Shown here: positions 1 to 11,519 of the stretch, in pieces | Numbering within the stretch: the first letter of the stretch is position 1 | Layout: every line of letters begins with the position of its first letter | NCBI GenBank assembly: GCA_018398815.1 | Contig: CM031618.1 | Span: 55,742,636-55,806,635 of the forward strand | Origin: Conus ventricosus | Lineage: Eukaryota; Mollusca; Gastropoda; Neogastropoda; Conidae | Direction: 5' to 3' | DNA: 64,000 nt | Made by a program: the position numbers and the translations under genes | The notes under the pieces: model-generated | What the model was told of the DNA's origin: nothing | What the model saw: the letters and a program-made list of their open reading frames with translations, nothing else | The model's database searches: none

Positions 1-102
1 ATTATCTGGTAGAACCACGCCGCATTGTTATTAATAGATGTTCTAAAACGAAGGGCGGTCTTGGGTTGTTATTGTTACAAACATTTTTTAAAACAAATTA
101 AA

Positions 103-1315
103 ATGAGTGCATTCAAATATACTGGTGCAAAATATTCTGTTGGGCCGCACTACAATCTTAAAAATATAGCAACTGATACTCTTGACATTGCTGTGACCCA
201 GACTGCCTCTTTTCATAAAAAGGTGAGTACTCCATTGAAGAGCTATCTTAACCCCCCTATTGAAAACGACCACATCAAGAAAGCGTGGTTTAGTCATCCG
301 ATGCAGTTTTATCAGAACCAGTTAAACTTTGCTGTGTTTTGCGCATCAACTGGGTGTGGAGTGTCGTATGCTGATCATTTAAATCACCATGATCCTTTGG
401 TGAGGTCAGTGTACAGATTTCATTTTTATTACACCTTCAGACGTATTTTGACTGAACTGCAAGCGCCATTACCAAATGACAAACCATTTAATCCACTCAG
501 CAACAGAATAGACATGAAGGCTTTTGAAAGGATTTGTAACGAATTCAATATTAACATCAAGACAGGCTTTAGACAAAAGTTGGATCATAATCATGGCCTA
601 GGCGACCTTTATTTTCGGGGCACGCACAGAAAGTATAACTATGACTGGCATCCTCCTTTCAAATCTTTCTTTTTTGGCACAACTGTTGAGCCGGGTCCCT
701 ACAGCAAGAGCATAAAACAGCATGGACAACATTTATCTTAGACACTTCTAAGGGCCTAACTAGGGCGGGAATAGAACGAATAAACGACTCTATTCGCACT
801 TACGTTTGGTGTTTGCTAGGGGCGCAAGCACAGGCAAGATCGAGCATAAACTGATCCTTCTACTGGCTTTGACGCACAAAAACAATACTTAGCAAATTTA
901 GAGGACGCCATTAATTCTACAGTTGATTTACCTTCAAGTATTCAAAGGTACCAACACGTTTTACAATACGCAAGATCGAAAGTAGACTTTGCTGTTGGCA
1001 CTGGTTTATACATGCTGCCTTCTGACCTCAGACTCCAGATAGGTACAATAATAAACTATAATAATGAAATTCTTATAGCAGGCAATGAACAGAAGGTTGG
1101 GAAAAACGACATAAATTTGAGCCAGTAATATTACAAACAATAAAAGAAAGCCCAAGATTAAGTCATCTAATCCCGAAGTCCAAACCCCCAAAGTCATTGA
1201 AGACTCAGCAAAGCTCGCGGACTCTGTTCGCGATGACCATGAATATGAAAAGACAGCGCTTGTTCTTGGATTAACTGGCATAGGATTACTTGGTCTTTAT
1301 CTTACTAAATATTAA
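103..1315 (+). pseudogene. Polinton conserved virion-type protein with C-terminal membrane segment, frameshifted
   Basis: Recognised from memory as a conserved protein of invertebrate Polintons; its biochemical role is not known to me. The ATG at 103 follows an A-rich leader; an in-frame TTG at 25 is a less likely start. The first block (103-741) has the motif FYQNQLNFAVFCASTGCGVS. Reading then changes frame near 738, again near 850 and again between about 1,105 and 1,126. The later blocks carry INDSIRTYVW and KVDFAVGTGLYM. The last block ends in a hydrophobic helix, ALVLGLTGIGLLGLYL, so the protein is probably membrane anchored. Its 3' end overlaps the opposing gene by about 30 bases. The three shifts could be true decay or assembly indels. 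A degraded second copy lies at 4,018-5,102. Confidence 0.72.
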
Positions 1316-2488
1316 CCCAACTATAAAGAGAGCTAATGCCCATAAGTGCTCGGCCATAAAGCCAACTACTTTGCTTGCAGTAGACAAAAGCCAGCTAACA
1401 ATACTCCCCAATATTCCTGGTAAAGCGTCTATAGCTTTACTGGCTAATTTTTTTAATAAACCCGCAAGATGATCAAGCTGTTTTTTTACCCATGATTTAT
1501 CAGGTGGAGGCGATGGCGGCGGAGGCACTGAACTTTGCCCTCCACCACCTCCTGTAATAGCCATCACCAGTGTACTTATTGCAAATCCTAAGGCTGTTAT
1601 AACGCTTGCTAATGTGACTCCTTGCTCTCTAAACAGTGTTCGTATTCGTTCTGCTAGCGTTGCGTCTTCATATAAAATTTTTTCGATAGTTTCTCTTATT
1701 CTATTCACTTGAGTTCGTAATTGGTCTCGGTTAGTAGTCAGCACTTCTAGTCTTGCTGATCTTTCTTGCTCAAGATCTTTTAGTCTTTGGGTTATTCTTT
1801 CTTTAATATCATGCCCTAAGTTGGCGTCATCAGCCTCAACGAGTTTTTCTTTTTCTCTTTTTATATGCTCATCTAGTTCACCTAGTTTTGCTAAATTGTT
1901 TGTTAATTCGCCTCTGATCCTTCTCAAAGCATGATCAAGGGCTGCTATTTCTCGCATGGGTAGCGGGGAGTCGTGTATAGTCTTTAAAGCTGTTTCTTCT
2001 GAAAAACTGGTTTCTGCTTCTATTGCATTTATTATTTCATTTGCCGATTGATTTAATTCTTTAAGTTCCATGTTTTGTATTTGGTTAGCTGTTGGGAGTT
2101 CTTGTAGTGTGTTTTGAAGTTTAGAAACTGCCTCCCTATCTAATTTTGGTCTAGCAATGCCAAGGCGATTTTGATCTTTCACACTGAGTCTTTGTATAAT
2201 TGTACTCTTGGCTAAAAACTTTGATGGGTCTGGTTTAGTTGTAAGCCGAACAGATTCTCCTTGATCGCCCCTTACAAACAAATGACCATCTTCTAATTCA
2301 AAATCATTTGGGTCTATAAATTCGGGAGGTTCTTGACCTAAACTTTTGTAAAATGCTCCGACCGCACTTTCTGTTAATTCACGCCGCATTGAGAGCGCTG
2401 AGCGATGCCGTGTCAAAGGGATCATTTCACTCATGTCGTCTCCAAGATCAAAAACATCATAATCTTCTGCATCTTCAATGCCTGCCAT
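1286..2488 (-). CDS. Polinton-associated 400-residue coiled-coil membrane protein
   Basis: Intact 400-codon frame. Residues 1-130 are acidic and polar. Residues about 140-290 are rich in E, K, R and L with heptad character and probably form a coiled coil (a stretch near LDEHIKREKEKLVEAD). A hydrophobic segment follows (VTLASVITALGFAISTLVM), then GGGGGQSS and a proline run (PPPPSPPP), then a lysine-rich amphipathic stretch and two more hydrophobic helices near the C-terminus, ending KIKTK. Similar proteins recur in cnidarian and mollusc Polintons, from memory; function unknown. The layout would suit a virion membrane or entry-related protein, but that is speculation. It diverges from the capsid-like gene across only 43 AT-rich bases and converges on the gene at 103-1,315 with a 30-base overlap. 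Confidence 0.75.
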   Translation of the reverse strand: MAGIEDAEDYDVFDLGDDMSEMIPLTRHRSALSMRRELTESAVGAFYKSLGQEPPEFIDPNDFELEDGHLFVRGDQGESVRLTTKPDPSKFLAKSTIIQRLSVKDQNRLGIARPKLDREAVSKLQNTLQELPTANQIQNMELKELNQSANEIINAIEAETSFSEETALKTIHDSPLPMREIAALDHALRRIRGELTNNLAKLGELDEHIKREKEKLVEADDANLGHDIKERITQRLKDLEQERSARLEVLTTNRDQLRTQVNRIRETIEKILYEDATLAERIRTLFREQGVTLASVITALGFAISTLVMAITGGGGGQSSVPPPPSPPPDKSWVKKQLDHLAGLLKKLASKAIDALPGILGSIVSWLLSTASKVVGFMAEHLWALALFIVGLIFSKIKTK

Positions 2489-2531
2489 GGTTTTAAATAA
2501 TTAATTAATTTTTTTATTTTGCTTTATAAAA
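2489..2531. promoter_or_regulatory. 43-bp divergent promoter between the 400-aa gene and the capsid-like gene
   Basis: Almost pure A/T with ATTAATTAATT in the middle and GCTTTATAAA directly before the + strand ATG at 2,532. Both genes start from its edges, so it must serve two start sites in under 50 bases. The TTTATAAAA box recurs before other genes of the element. Confidence 0.5.
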
Positions 2532-3801
2532 ATGTCACAAGCACATGGCTCGATTCTTGACCCGCATAGAAGACTGAAAGAACCCTTTGGCGTGAAGGGA
2601 AATAAGCGGACTATTACTGTTCCAAATAATCCATCTACTATTGATGCAGATCAAATTCTTACTGTCAAATTTCCAGACCTAGGAGCAAATGACGTGATTG
2701 TGCCAGGCTCTGCGCGTCTTACTTTCAAAATAGCGCTCGTTTCAACAACAGACCCAAACAGGACAGTTGTACAGAATCTGGGGCGGGCAATCGTTAAGAA
2801 AATTTCTATAAAACTTGAGGGGCAAGAAATATTTTCTTTACACAATGCAGACATATTTTTAACCTATTCTGATCTATGGCTAACCGGGACTGAAAGGGCT
2901 GACTTTGCGTTTCAAGGAATAGAAAATGAAGAAGCACTAAAACATAGAATAGGTGCCGCAGATACTAAAGACGGCAAAAAGTATGCGGCTGTAAATTTTG
3001 CGTTTGGAAATCGCTTTTCCATTCCCTTAGATTTTGAGTTGTTAAAAGCGCATGCGCCATACTTTCAAGGAGCATTAAAAGACAGATTGTCATATGAACT
3101 AACTTTTAATGAATACAAACGGGTTATCAAATCATCAGACACCGAAGCAAAGTACAGCATTTCTGACATCTCGTTAGAGTTTGACGTTGTTAGCAACCCT
3201 AATTTAGCAAGGCTGATTGAGCAACAATATCAGTCAAAATTAGCAATATATTACGAAAGAGTGATTCATCATACAACATATCCCAAAAGCAGGGCAGACA
3301 CTATATGGAATTTTAGTTTTAGTGCCGCAGCAAGATCGCTTAAAGGTATTTTATTGCTGTGTGAAGATGAAGAACCATTCAAAAGAGGAAGTGAAAAGTT
3401 TTTTAATCCAAAAATAACGAAAGTACAATGCTCGATTGAGGGCAGTCCTAACCAAATCTATGCTAGCGGGCTTAAACCTTATCAGCATTTTGATGAAATA
3501 AGAAAACTGTTTGGAGGTGGGAGGTGTAGAAATCCAACAGTTGACCTTGTGGCTAAAGATCTACACCTTCACAGTGTAAGACTTGATGATTATTTAACAA
3601 CAAAATACGGTTTATGGATTGACCTAAGGTCAACAGAGGATAATCAGTTGCATGGAAGCGGGAGAAACTGTGAGAGACGTAATAAACATTCAAATTGATA
3701 AAGAAGAAGAAGCCGATAAACCGCTTAATGTACATTTGTTTTTAATATATGATGCGCAGCTGAATATTGAAAATAACAGATTAAAAGATATACAATACTA
3801 A
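2532..3801 (+). CDS. Polinton capsid-like structural protein, one frameshift near the 3' end
   Basis: Conserved in cnidarian and mollusc Polinton-like elements, from memory. The N-terminus carries TVPNNPSTIDADQ and the phrase FPDLGANDVIVPGSARL. The middle has IPLDFELL, LSYELTFNEYKRVIKS and ISLEFDVV; the C-terminal part has SLKGILLLCEDEEP and DYLTTKYGLWIDLRS. The beta-rich pattern and abundance in these elements suggest a jelly-roll capsid protein, possibly the major capsid protein; this is inference. The open frame stops at 3,698, but codons matching the family's C-terminus continue in another frame from about 3,660 to the TAA at 3,799-3,801, giving about 420 residues. The ATG sits directly on TTTATAAAA. 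A degraded second copy lies at 6,267-7,493. Confidence 0.7.
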
Positions 3802-3810
3802 ATATTTTTA

Positions 3811-3826
3811 TTTTATAAAAAGCATG
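3811..3826 (+). promoter_or_regulatory. TTTTATAAAA box at the start codon
   Basis: TTTTATAAAAAGC lies immediately before the ATG at 3,824, matching the boxes at 2,523, 12,883 (-), 13,138 (-) and 14,153. Expected to act as a TATA-like promoter with an extremely short leader; this is inference. Confidence 0.5.
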
Positions 3827-4012
3827 TCTGTTCACGTTTATCCAAAAGTACCTACAGCGCCAGAGTCGCCAAGAGAAGAGATAGTAGAAACCCCTGACAT
3901 AAAAGCCTTCAGATTAACAAACATTACGCAAATGCAACAAAAACTAGAGCAGGACTTTCAAATACAGCAAAACAAACGAAGGTATTCTGCTGCCTTTAAT
4001 GCTGTTACATGT
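3824..4012 (+). CDS. N-terminus of Polinton Gly/Ala-rich protein, cut at the assembly junction
   Basis: Starts MSVHVYPKVPTAPESPREEI and reads to about ...NKRRYSAAFNAV, then runs into sequence that aligns with position ~193, i.e. the start of the second copy; codons from about 4,013 to the stop at 4,045 are therefore not part of this gene. The rest of the gene can be followed only in the degraded copy at 7,513-8,160. From memory, homologues continue into a Gly/Ala-rich hydrophobic segment and a charged helical tail, so a membrane-active or virion-associated role is possible. Function unknown. Confidence 0.6.
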
Positions 4013-4017
4013 CTAGA

Positions 4018-5102
4018 TGACCCCTCCTTTTTAAAAAAAAGGTAGTACCCATTAAGCAGTATTTTAAACCCCCCCTATTGAAAACGACGCATCAAAAAAG
4101 CGGGGTTTAGTCACCGATGCAGTTTTTATCGAACATTTAAAAATTTTGCTGTTTTTTTGCGCATCAACGGGGTTTGGGAGTGTGTATGTGATCTTTTTAA
4201 AATCACCATGATCTTTGGTAAGGTCAGTGACAGATTTCATTTTTATTACACCTTCAGACGTATTTTGACTGAACTGCAACGCCATTACCAAATGACAAAC
4301 CATTTAATCCACTCAGCAACAGAATAGCCATGAAGGTTTTTTTTAAAAGGGATTGTAACGAATTAAATTTCTCAAGCGGTTTAACAAAAGTTGGATCATA
4401 TCATGGCCTAGGCACCTTTTTTTTCGGGGCACGCACAGAAAGTAAAAAACTATGACTGGCACCTCCTTTCAAATCTTTCTTTTTTGGCACAACTGTTGAC
4501 CCCCGGGTCCTAAGCAAGAGCAAAAACAGCATGGACAACATTTTCTAGACACTCTAAGGGCAAATAGGGGGGGAAAAGAACGAATAAAACGATCTATTCG
4601 CATTTACTTTGGGTTTTGCTAGGGGCGAAAAGCCGGGCAAGATCGAGCAAAACTGTCCTTCTACTGGCTTTGACGCACAAAAACAATACTTAGCAAATTT
4701 AGGGACCCAAAAATTTCTACATTTGTTTTCCCTTAAAAGTATTCAAGGACCAACAGGGTTTCAAAGCAAGATCAAAAAGTAACTTTGCTTTTGGGGCACT
4801 GGTTTTACATGCTGCCTTCTGACCTCAACCCCAGATAGGTACAATAAAAAACTATAAAAAGAAATTTTTAGCAGGCAATGAACAAATTTGGGAAAAAAAC
4901 GAATAAATTTCGAGCCAGAAAATATTAAAAACAATAAAAGAACCCCAAAAGATTAATCATCTTCCCAAGCCCAAAAACCCCAAAGTCATTGAAGATCAGC
5001 AAACTCGCGGACTTGTTGCGATGACCATGAATATGAAAAGACAGCGCTTGTTTTTGGATTAACGGGCATGGGATTACTTGGTCTTTACTTACAAAATAGA
5101 AA
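4018..5102 (+). pseudogene. Degraded second copy of the 103-1,315 gene
   Basis: Aligns with 193-1,315 throughout, including the FYQNQ-region DNA, the TTTCGGGGCACGCACAGAAA block (about 4,421) and the terminal hydrophobic-helix DNA near 5,065. Broken by dozens of indels. Probably a technical duplicate. Confidence 0.75.
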
Positions 5103-6224
5103 CCAACTATTACAAAAAACTAATGCCCATAAGGCTGGGCCCCATCCCCCAACACTTTGCTTGCAGAAAAAAAAAAACCAGCTGACAATACCCCAATATT
5201 CCTGGAAAGCGTTTACTTTATGGCTAATTTTTTAAAAAACCCGCAAGATGATAAAGCTGTTTTTTTACCCATATTTATCGTGGAGGCGTGGCGGCGGACC
5301 CCTGAACTTTCCCCTCCCCCACCCCCTGTAATACCCAAACCCCATGTACTTATTGCAAATCCAAAGGCTGTTATAACGCTTGCTAATTGACTCCTTGTCT
5401 CTAAACAGGGGTTGTATTCGTTCTGTAGGTTGCGTCTTATATAAAATTTTTTTGATAGTTTCTCTTATTCTTTCATTGATTTCTAATTGGTCCGGTTAGT
5501 AGTAACTTCTAGTCTTGCGATCTTTTTTGCTAAAGATCTTTTAGTTTTTTGGGGTTATTCTTTCTTTAATATCATGCCCAAAGTTGGCGTCATCAGCCTC
5601 AAGAGTTTTTCTTTTTCTCTTTTTATATGCTATCTAGTTCCCCTAGTTTTGCAAAAATTGTTTGTTAATTCCCCTCTGACCCTTCTAAGATGATCAAGGC
5701 TGCTATTTCTCGCAGGGAGCGGGGAGTCGTGTATAGTCTTTAAGCTGTTTTTTAAAAAAAACTGGTTTCTGTTCTATTGCTTTTATTTTTTCATTTCCCG
5801 TTTTGTTTAATTCTTTAAGTTCCAGTTTTGTTTTGGTTAGCTTTTGGGAGTTCTTGTTTTTGGTTTTAAAGTTTAGAAACCCTCCCCTATTAATTTTGGT
5901 TTAGCAATCCCAAAGGCGATTTTGATCTTTCACAGGTTTTGAAAATTTGTACTCTTGGCTAAAAACTTTGATGGGTCGGGTTTAGTTGAACCCGAACAGA
6001 TTCCCCTTGATCCCCCCTTACAAACAAATGACCATTTTCAATTTTAAAAATCTTTTGGGTTATAATTCGGGAGGTTTTTGACTAAACTTTGTAAAATCTC
6101 GACCGCATTTCTGTTAATTCACGCCGCTTTGAGAGCGCTGAGCGATCCCGTGTCAAGGGACTTTTCACTCATGTGTCCCCAAGATCAAAAACATCATAAT
6201 CTTCTGCTCTTCAATCCCTGCCAT
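5075..6224 (-). pseudogene. Degraded second copy of the 400-aa coiled-coil gene
   Basis: Aligns with 1,286-2,488 on the minus strand, from the C-terminal helix DNA to the start codon complement at 6,222-6,224, followed by the same AT-rich divergent promoter. No frame remains open. Confidence 0.75.
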
Positions 6225-6266
6225 GGTTTTAAAAAATTAATTAATTTTTTTATTTTCTTTATAAAA

Positions 6267-7493
6267 ATGCCCAAAGCACAGGGCTTTTTCTTGACCCGCT
6301 AGAAGACTGAAAAAACCCTTTGGGTGAAGGGAAAAAACGGACTATTACTGTTCCAAATAATCCATCTCTATTGTTTTTTTTTGCAGATCAAATTCTTACG
6401 AAAAATTTTCCAGCCCAGGAGCAAATGACGTGATTGTGCCGGCTCTGCGGTCTTACTTTCAAAATAGCGCTCGTTTCAAAACAGCCCCAAAAGGACAGTT
6501 GTACAGAATCGGGGAGGGGAAATGTTAAGAAAATTTCTATAAAAACTTGAGGGGCAAGAAATATTTTCTTTACACAATGCAGACTATTTTTAACCTTTTC
6601 TGTCTATGGCTAACGGGCGAAAGGGCGTTTTGCGTTTCAAGGAAAGAAAAGAAGAAGCAAAAAAACATAAAAATGGGTGCCGCGTACAAAAGACGGAAAA
6701 AAGTTTGGCTGTAAATTTTGGTTTGGAAACGTTTTTCCCATCCCTTGTTTTTGAGTTGTTAAAAGCGCATGCCCAATTTAAAGGAGCATTAAAAGACAAT
6801 TTTTTAAAAGAACAAACTTTTAATGAATACAAACGGGTTATAAATCATCAGACACCAAAGCAAAGAAAAGCTTTTTTGACACTCGTTGGGTTTTGACGTT
6901 GTTACAACCCTAATTTAGCAAGGCGGATTGAGCAACAATATAGTAAAAATTAGCAATAATTACGAAAGAGTGATTCTCATAAAACATATCCCAAAGCGGG
7001 GCGACCCTATATGGAATTTTGTTTTAGTGCCGCAGAAAGACGTTAAAGGTATTTTTTGCTGGTGAAGATGAAGAACCATTCAAAGGGAAGGAAAATTTTT
7101 TTTAATCCAAAAAAAACAAAAAGTACAATGCTCGTTGGGGCAGTCCAAACCAAATCTATGTAGCGGGCTTAAACCTTTTCAGCTTTTTGATAAAATAAAA
7201 AAACTGTTTGGGGGGGGGGAGGTGTAGAAACCCAAACGTTGACCTGTGGCTAAAGACTACCCCTTACAGTGTAAGACTTGATGTTTTTTTTAAAACAAAA
7301 AATACGGTTTTTTGGATTGACCTAAGGTCAACAGAGGATAATCAGTTGCATGAAGCGGGAAAAAAATGTGAGAGACTAAAAACATTAAAATTTGATAAAG
7401 AAGAAGAAGCCGAAAAACCCGCTTAATGTACATTTTTTTTAATATATGTGGCAGGAATATTAAAAATAACAGTTTTAAAAGAAACAATACTAA
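6267..7493 (+). pseudogene. Degraded second copy of the capsid-like gene
   Basis: Begins with the same TATAAAAATG context as 2,532 and can be followed to the same stop (TAA at 7,491-7,493). Fragments of the protein are readable in short windows, for example FNEYKRVI near 6,820 and WIDLRSTEDNQLH near 7,312-7,350. Many indels. Confidence 0.75.
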
Positions 7494-7512
7494 CTTTTTT
7501 TTTTATAAAAAG

Positions 7513-8160
7513 CATTTGTTCACGTTTACCCAAAAGTCCCTACAGCCCAGAGTCGCCAAGAGAAGAGATAGTAGAAACCCTGACATAAAACCCTTTCAGT
7601 TAAAAAACTTACGAAAAAGCAAAAAAAAACTAGAGCGGCCCTTTCAAAATCAGCAAAACAAACGAAGGATTTGCTCCCTTTAATGCTTTTTACATATGCA
7701 ATACTGGGATGGGACTATAAGTGCGGCACGGCAAAAACCAAGTGTGGGCCCCCTTTTAGCAACGGGCAGGCGCCCCAAAGCTTCTCTAGGGGTTTTGTCT
7801 TTAGCTCCGGTCTGTTTTCATTAGTGTAAGTGCGCCGGCAAAAATTAAAAAACAAAAAAAAACCAAGCTTGGTTCAACTAAAAACGGCAAAACTTGTTCG
7901 TTTTAAACTGACAATAAATAAAGCGCTAGTTGATCAAAAATCCCGGGGTGAGAATTTAATCGTTTACAGGCCCATTTTGTGACTAAAAAGACAAAAGTTT
8001 GATCTTCAAAGAAAGGCGAGGGGGAAATTTTTCTCAACAGCCGACGCGAGCAATAAAAAAGGAATGCTTAAAAAAAATAAACGAGACATTAAACTCTGTT
8101 TAAAAGCTCCTTAAAAACGCCCAAAAGGGGGTTTTTTACTTTTGTTTTGATCCAAGCGCA
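7513..8160 (+). pseudogene. Degraded Polinton Gly/Ala-rich protein gene, only full-length trace
   Basis: Starts with the same sequence as 3,824 and continues past the point where the clean copy is cut (about 7,690). Beyond it, short windows in shifting frames read as a Gly/Ala-rich segment, then LGVLSLAP (about 7,785), then a Lys-rich helix with KFDLQRKARGKF (about 7,995) and IKKECLKKINET (about 8,055). From memory this matches a recurrent Polinton protein of about 200-250 residues. Frames are too broken to define the end, so 8,160 is approximate. Confidence 0.5.
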
Positions 8161-8234
8161 AAAAGACCGTTTTATATTGGGTTTTGATTAATATTTTTTT
8201 TTATTTAAAAAAATATTTGTTGAAAGAAAGACAC

Positions 8235-11200
8235 ATGGCAAGATATAGAAGGACAAGACGAATTGTTTGAAGGAATGCTCGAGAAGAGCGTTTATCAAAA
8301 CACTGAATGATATTTATTTTTGAAGTCATTGACCCCAAAAAAGTACAGGAAGTGTTGTACATGCAAATTTTTTTAAGTTCCCAAATAAATAACAATAGAC
8401 CGCATTAAAGTAATTTTAGCTGTTTTAATGATATAAAAATAAATAAAGAAAAAAACTAGAAGTCTGGGTCTCAACAAAAAGCAGATTTCTTTCTCAAATG
8501 ACTTAACACGGGGTTGGCAACGAACGTTTCAAGTTTGACGCTGCCCCCCTGAAGAGCTAAAATGAGAGGCTTGGTTTGGGCAAGGGCGAAGTCTTAGAGA
8601 TTGATTTAAAAAAGGCTAAATATTTACCCATTGTAGGCAAGGCTTTCTTCCGCTACCTCGGGAGTTGGTTTTAAAGAGGCAGTTTTAAACATAAAAAAAT
8701 TAGACAACAAATGTTTTTTGTGGTGTGTTTTGCAAAGGGCATAAGTCCGCGCCCCCGCAGGGGAAGGGACAATTCGGCAATACGCCAAAGATCTTAATCA
8801 ATGGAATTCCTTTTTTCCCGTTAGTGTAGACCAAATTGTCAGTTTGAAGAACAAAAAAACCCAATAAATGTTAATTATACACTGGGATGGAAACAAATTT
8901 GGGGCCAATTAAAGGTCCCAAAAACAGTCCAACAATAGGGGAACCAGCCCAAAAAATATGTGGACTTCTCTTAAAGTTTTCGCCGCAGGGGTGCCCCATT
9001 ACCATTGTTTGCCCAATGAGCAGATTATTAGCGCATACTTCAAAGCATGAAAATAAAAAGAATTTTGTAGAAAGTTTAACAAAAATTCCCAAACCCCTCA
9101 AGCCCCGCTTGAAATTTTAAAACATTGTAAAAGTTCTGTAGACTGTAAAACAGAACAAATACGCCCCGCCAGGATCTAAAGTTAGTTTTAAGAATGGCCC
9201 GGGTGCAAAACGTCCATAGTAGTTTTTCGCAGACTTCGAATCCCATTGTTCCTTATGAAGGCCCGCACCACAAAAATTAAAAAAAAATCTTAAGAGTAAT
9301 CAACCCAATTTGTTATTTGCTTTTGTTATTGTTAGGTGGATGGCTTTATTCGAGCCGAAAATTTTATAGAGGGCCCGATGCTGCAGAATACTTTTTAGAA
9401 CGCATGCAGAAAAAGCGTAATGAAAATGTTCTAATAATCTAAACTTTTCTGAAATCAAATGAGCCCGAAAACCAACAACAGTAGACTCACCCCGCATTGT
9501 GGATTGCGGGTTTAGGCTAACGCCCAAAAAGTGAAAACCCCACAGTAAGAGACCATGATCAATTAGTGGGAAGTTTAGAGGTGCAGCGACAGTAAAAGCA
9601 ATCTTAACTAAAATTTGATCCAAAGACATGGAAGCGCCCTTTTTCTTTCACAACTTGCGAGGGGTTTCGACTTCACCTTTTAATGCAAACAGTGGACGAT
9701 GCCCTTTGGGGGGTCATGCTTGCACGTCTCAGAAAAGTACATGTGCTTAATCTAAATAAACATGTCTTTTTTTTGACTCTATGCAAAACATGATGGGATC
9801 ATTAGAGTCACTAGCTATGTCCTTAAAATCCTGCCCAATCAGAAGAATATTTTTTACTCAACCTTGTTAGAAAGGGCGTTATCCCTTTTGATAATGAACA
9901 GTTTTGGGAAAAGGGTTTTTCAAGAACACTTCCCCCTAAAGGCGCGTTTTTTTCTAGTCTTAGAGGAAAGGACACATGATTCTGATTCCAGATGCTTTAA
10001 GATGGTGGCAAAAGTTAGAGTGTAAAAAAGATGGGGGGACTATCATGATTCTACTTTTGGCAGATGTATTTTTTTGGCGGGCGTCTTTGAAAATTTTAGA
10101 AAGACCCCAGAAACATTATAGCTGGATTCCCCCGCATTACTTTTTCCCGGGGTGAGTTGGGCGCTTTCTTAAAGTTTACGGAGTACAGATTGTTTTTGTC
10201 TGACCCCACCAAAGATTCAGTGATTGAAAAAGGATTTTCGTGGGGAATTAGTATGGCGTCGCATCATTACTGTAAAACAAAAAAAAATCTTGGACGATTA
10301 TGATCCCGTAAAGGTCTAATATCTTTTTTATTTAGACGCAAACAATTGTATGGTTGGGCTATGGCGCAATCATTCCCTTACGTAACTTCAAGATGTAACA
10401 GGTACGAATAATATTTAAAAGGCATTTTAAAATGGTTGAACAGTTTAAAACCTAATCCGCGTGGTTTCATTCTAGAAGTTGATTAGAATACCTCATGAAC
10501 TCCATGACCCATAATGACTATCCATTCAGCAAAAAAAGTCTAAAGAGGATCCAAGAGAGCCCCCCTAAACTTGTGCCCAATCTTCGAGGGAAAAAAAATT
10601 TTTCTGTCATACAGACTTCACAATTTTATTTTAAGACATGGTTGAAGTTGACAGCAGTTCATCGCTAATGCTTTTGATCAAGAACAGTTCATGAAACCCT
10701 ACTCATGAAAAACACTGTCCAGAACTAAATCCCCAGGCTTCAAAAAAGACTTTTTCAGCTGATGACAAAAAGCTGTTTTCGGAAAGACTATGAGAATCCG
10801 CCAAGCGCAAAGATGAGTTGGGCCCCCCCCAAGAATTAAGCTGACTTCCCAAAAAAAAATAATTTTCAGGGCTTTAGAAAATTTCATGACCCCTTTTTTG
10901 GGATAAGAGAAAAAAAGAAAATCAAATTTTGGACAAACCTGTTTTTACGGGGGTTTTCTGTTTTGAATTATCAAAGCTTTTGATTTAAATTTCTTTATGA
11001 CTACTTTAAGCCCTCGTACCTGAGTCCCGAGTATTTACACAATACAGATAGTTTTGTTTAGATTCCCCCCTGAAGACTTATAAGACATGGAAACCGAAAA
11101 TGAAAGGGCATGCGGGGTGGTACGACACATCTGATTACCCTAAAGATTCGCCTTTACATTCAATTACTAACAAGAAGGTTTTAGGAAAGATGAAGGATGA

Positions 11201-11519
11201 ATTATCTGGAAAGGTGATCAAGGAGTATGTGGGGCTAAGGTAAAAAATGTACAGTATTTCGAGCCAGGAGAAAATCATTAAGAAAGCAAAAGGAATATCC
11301 CGCAGCGTTGTGCAGTCAAACATATCACATGACAACTACAAAGAAGCATTGTTTGGCAATAAGACTTTTCATCATGACAACGTAAAACTGCGATCTAATC
11401 TACATGAGATTAACACAACAGTTGTAACAAAGAAGTCATTAGATAGAACAAACACAAAACGGGTGTTTGTTAATCCAGAGTTTTCATATGCAATTGGGCA
11501 CTGGAGAACCGTAAATTAA
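8235..11519 (+). pseudogene. Polinton protein-primed family B DNA polymerase, unreadable except C-terminus
   Basis: Copies DNA with a terminal protein primer in Polintons. Most of the gene lies in the low-quality stretch and is legible only in short windows. These are an N-terminal block like LNIKKLDNKCF (about 8,675), a zinc-ribbon-like block SRLLAHTSKHENKKNF (9,018-9,065), the exonuclease I motif ADFES (about 9,229-9,243), IEKGFSWGISMASHHYCK (about 10,225-10,275), the polymerase motif LYGWAMAQ (10,346-10,369) and the motif C residues TDS (11,044-11,052). From 11,247 the frame is clean to the TAA at 11,517-11,519, with the conserved end YAIGHW. Length, about 1,090 codons, fits the family. 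A start at 8,235 (ATGGCAAGATATAG) is likely because an AT-rich leader precedes it. Confidence 0.8.

Larger units (their letters stand above)
193..7690 (+). repeat. 3.8-kb direct repeat: clean copy ~193-4,012, degraded copy ~4,018-7,690
   Basis: Anchor pairs in the same order and orientation: the CCCCCCTATTGAAAACGAC block at about 250 and 4,070; the 43-bp divergent promoter at 2,489 and about 6,225; the TTTATAAAA ATG at 2,532 and 6,267; the gene start at 3,824 and about 7,513. The second copy differs by very frequent 1-2 base deletions and by bases replaced with neighbouring homopolymers. No reading frame survives in it. The junction lies at about 4,012-4,018. Confidence 0.85.

Noticed and set aside
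25..102. N-terminal extension of the first Polinton gene
   Set aside because: Starts at TTG; the ATG at 103 has the A-rich leader seen before other genes of the element, and the extension matches nothing I recognise.
4018..7690. True tandem duplication of half the Polinton
   Set aside because: The error type and its continuation through single-copy sequence to 11,235 fit an unpolished read better; kept only as an alternative.
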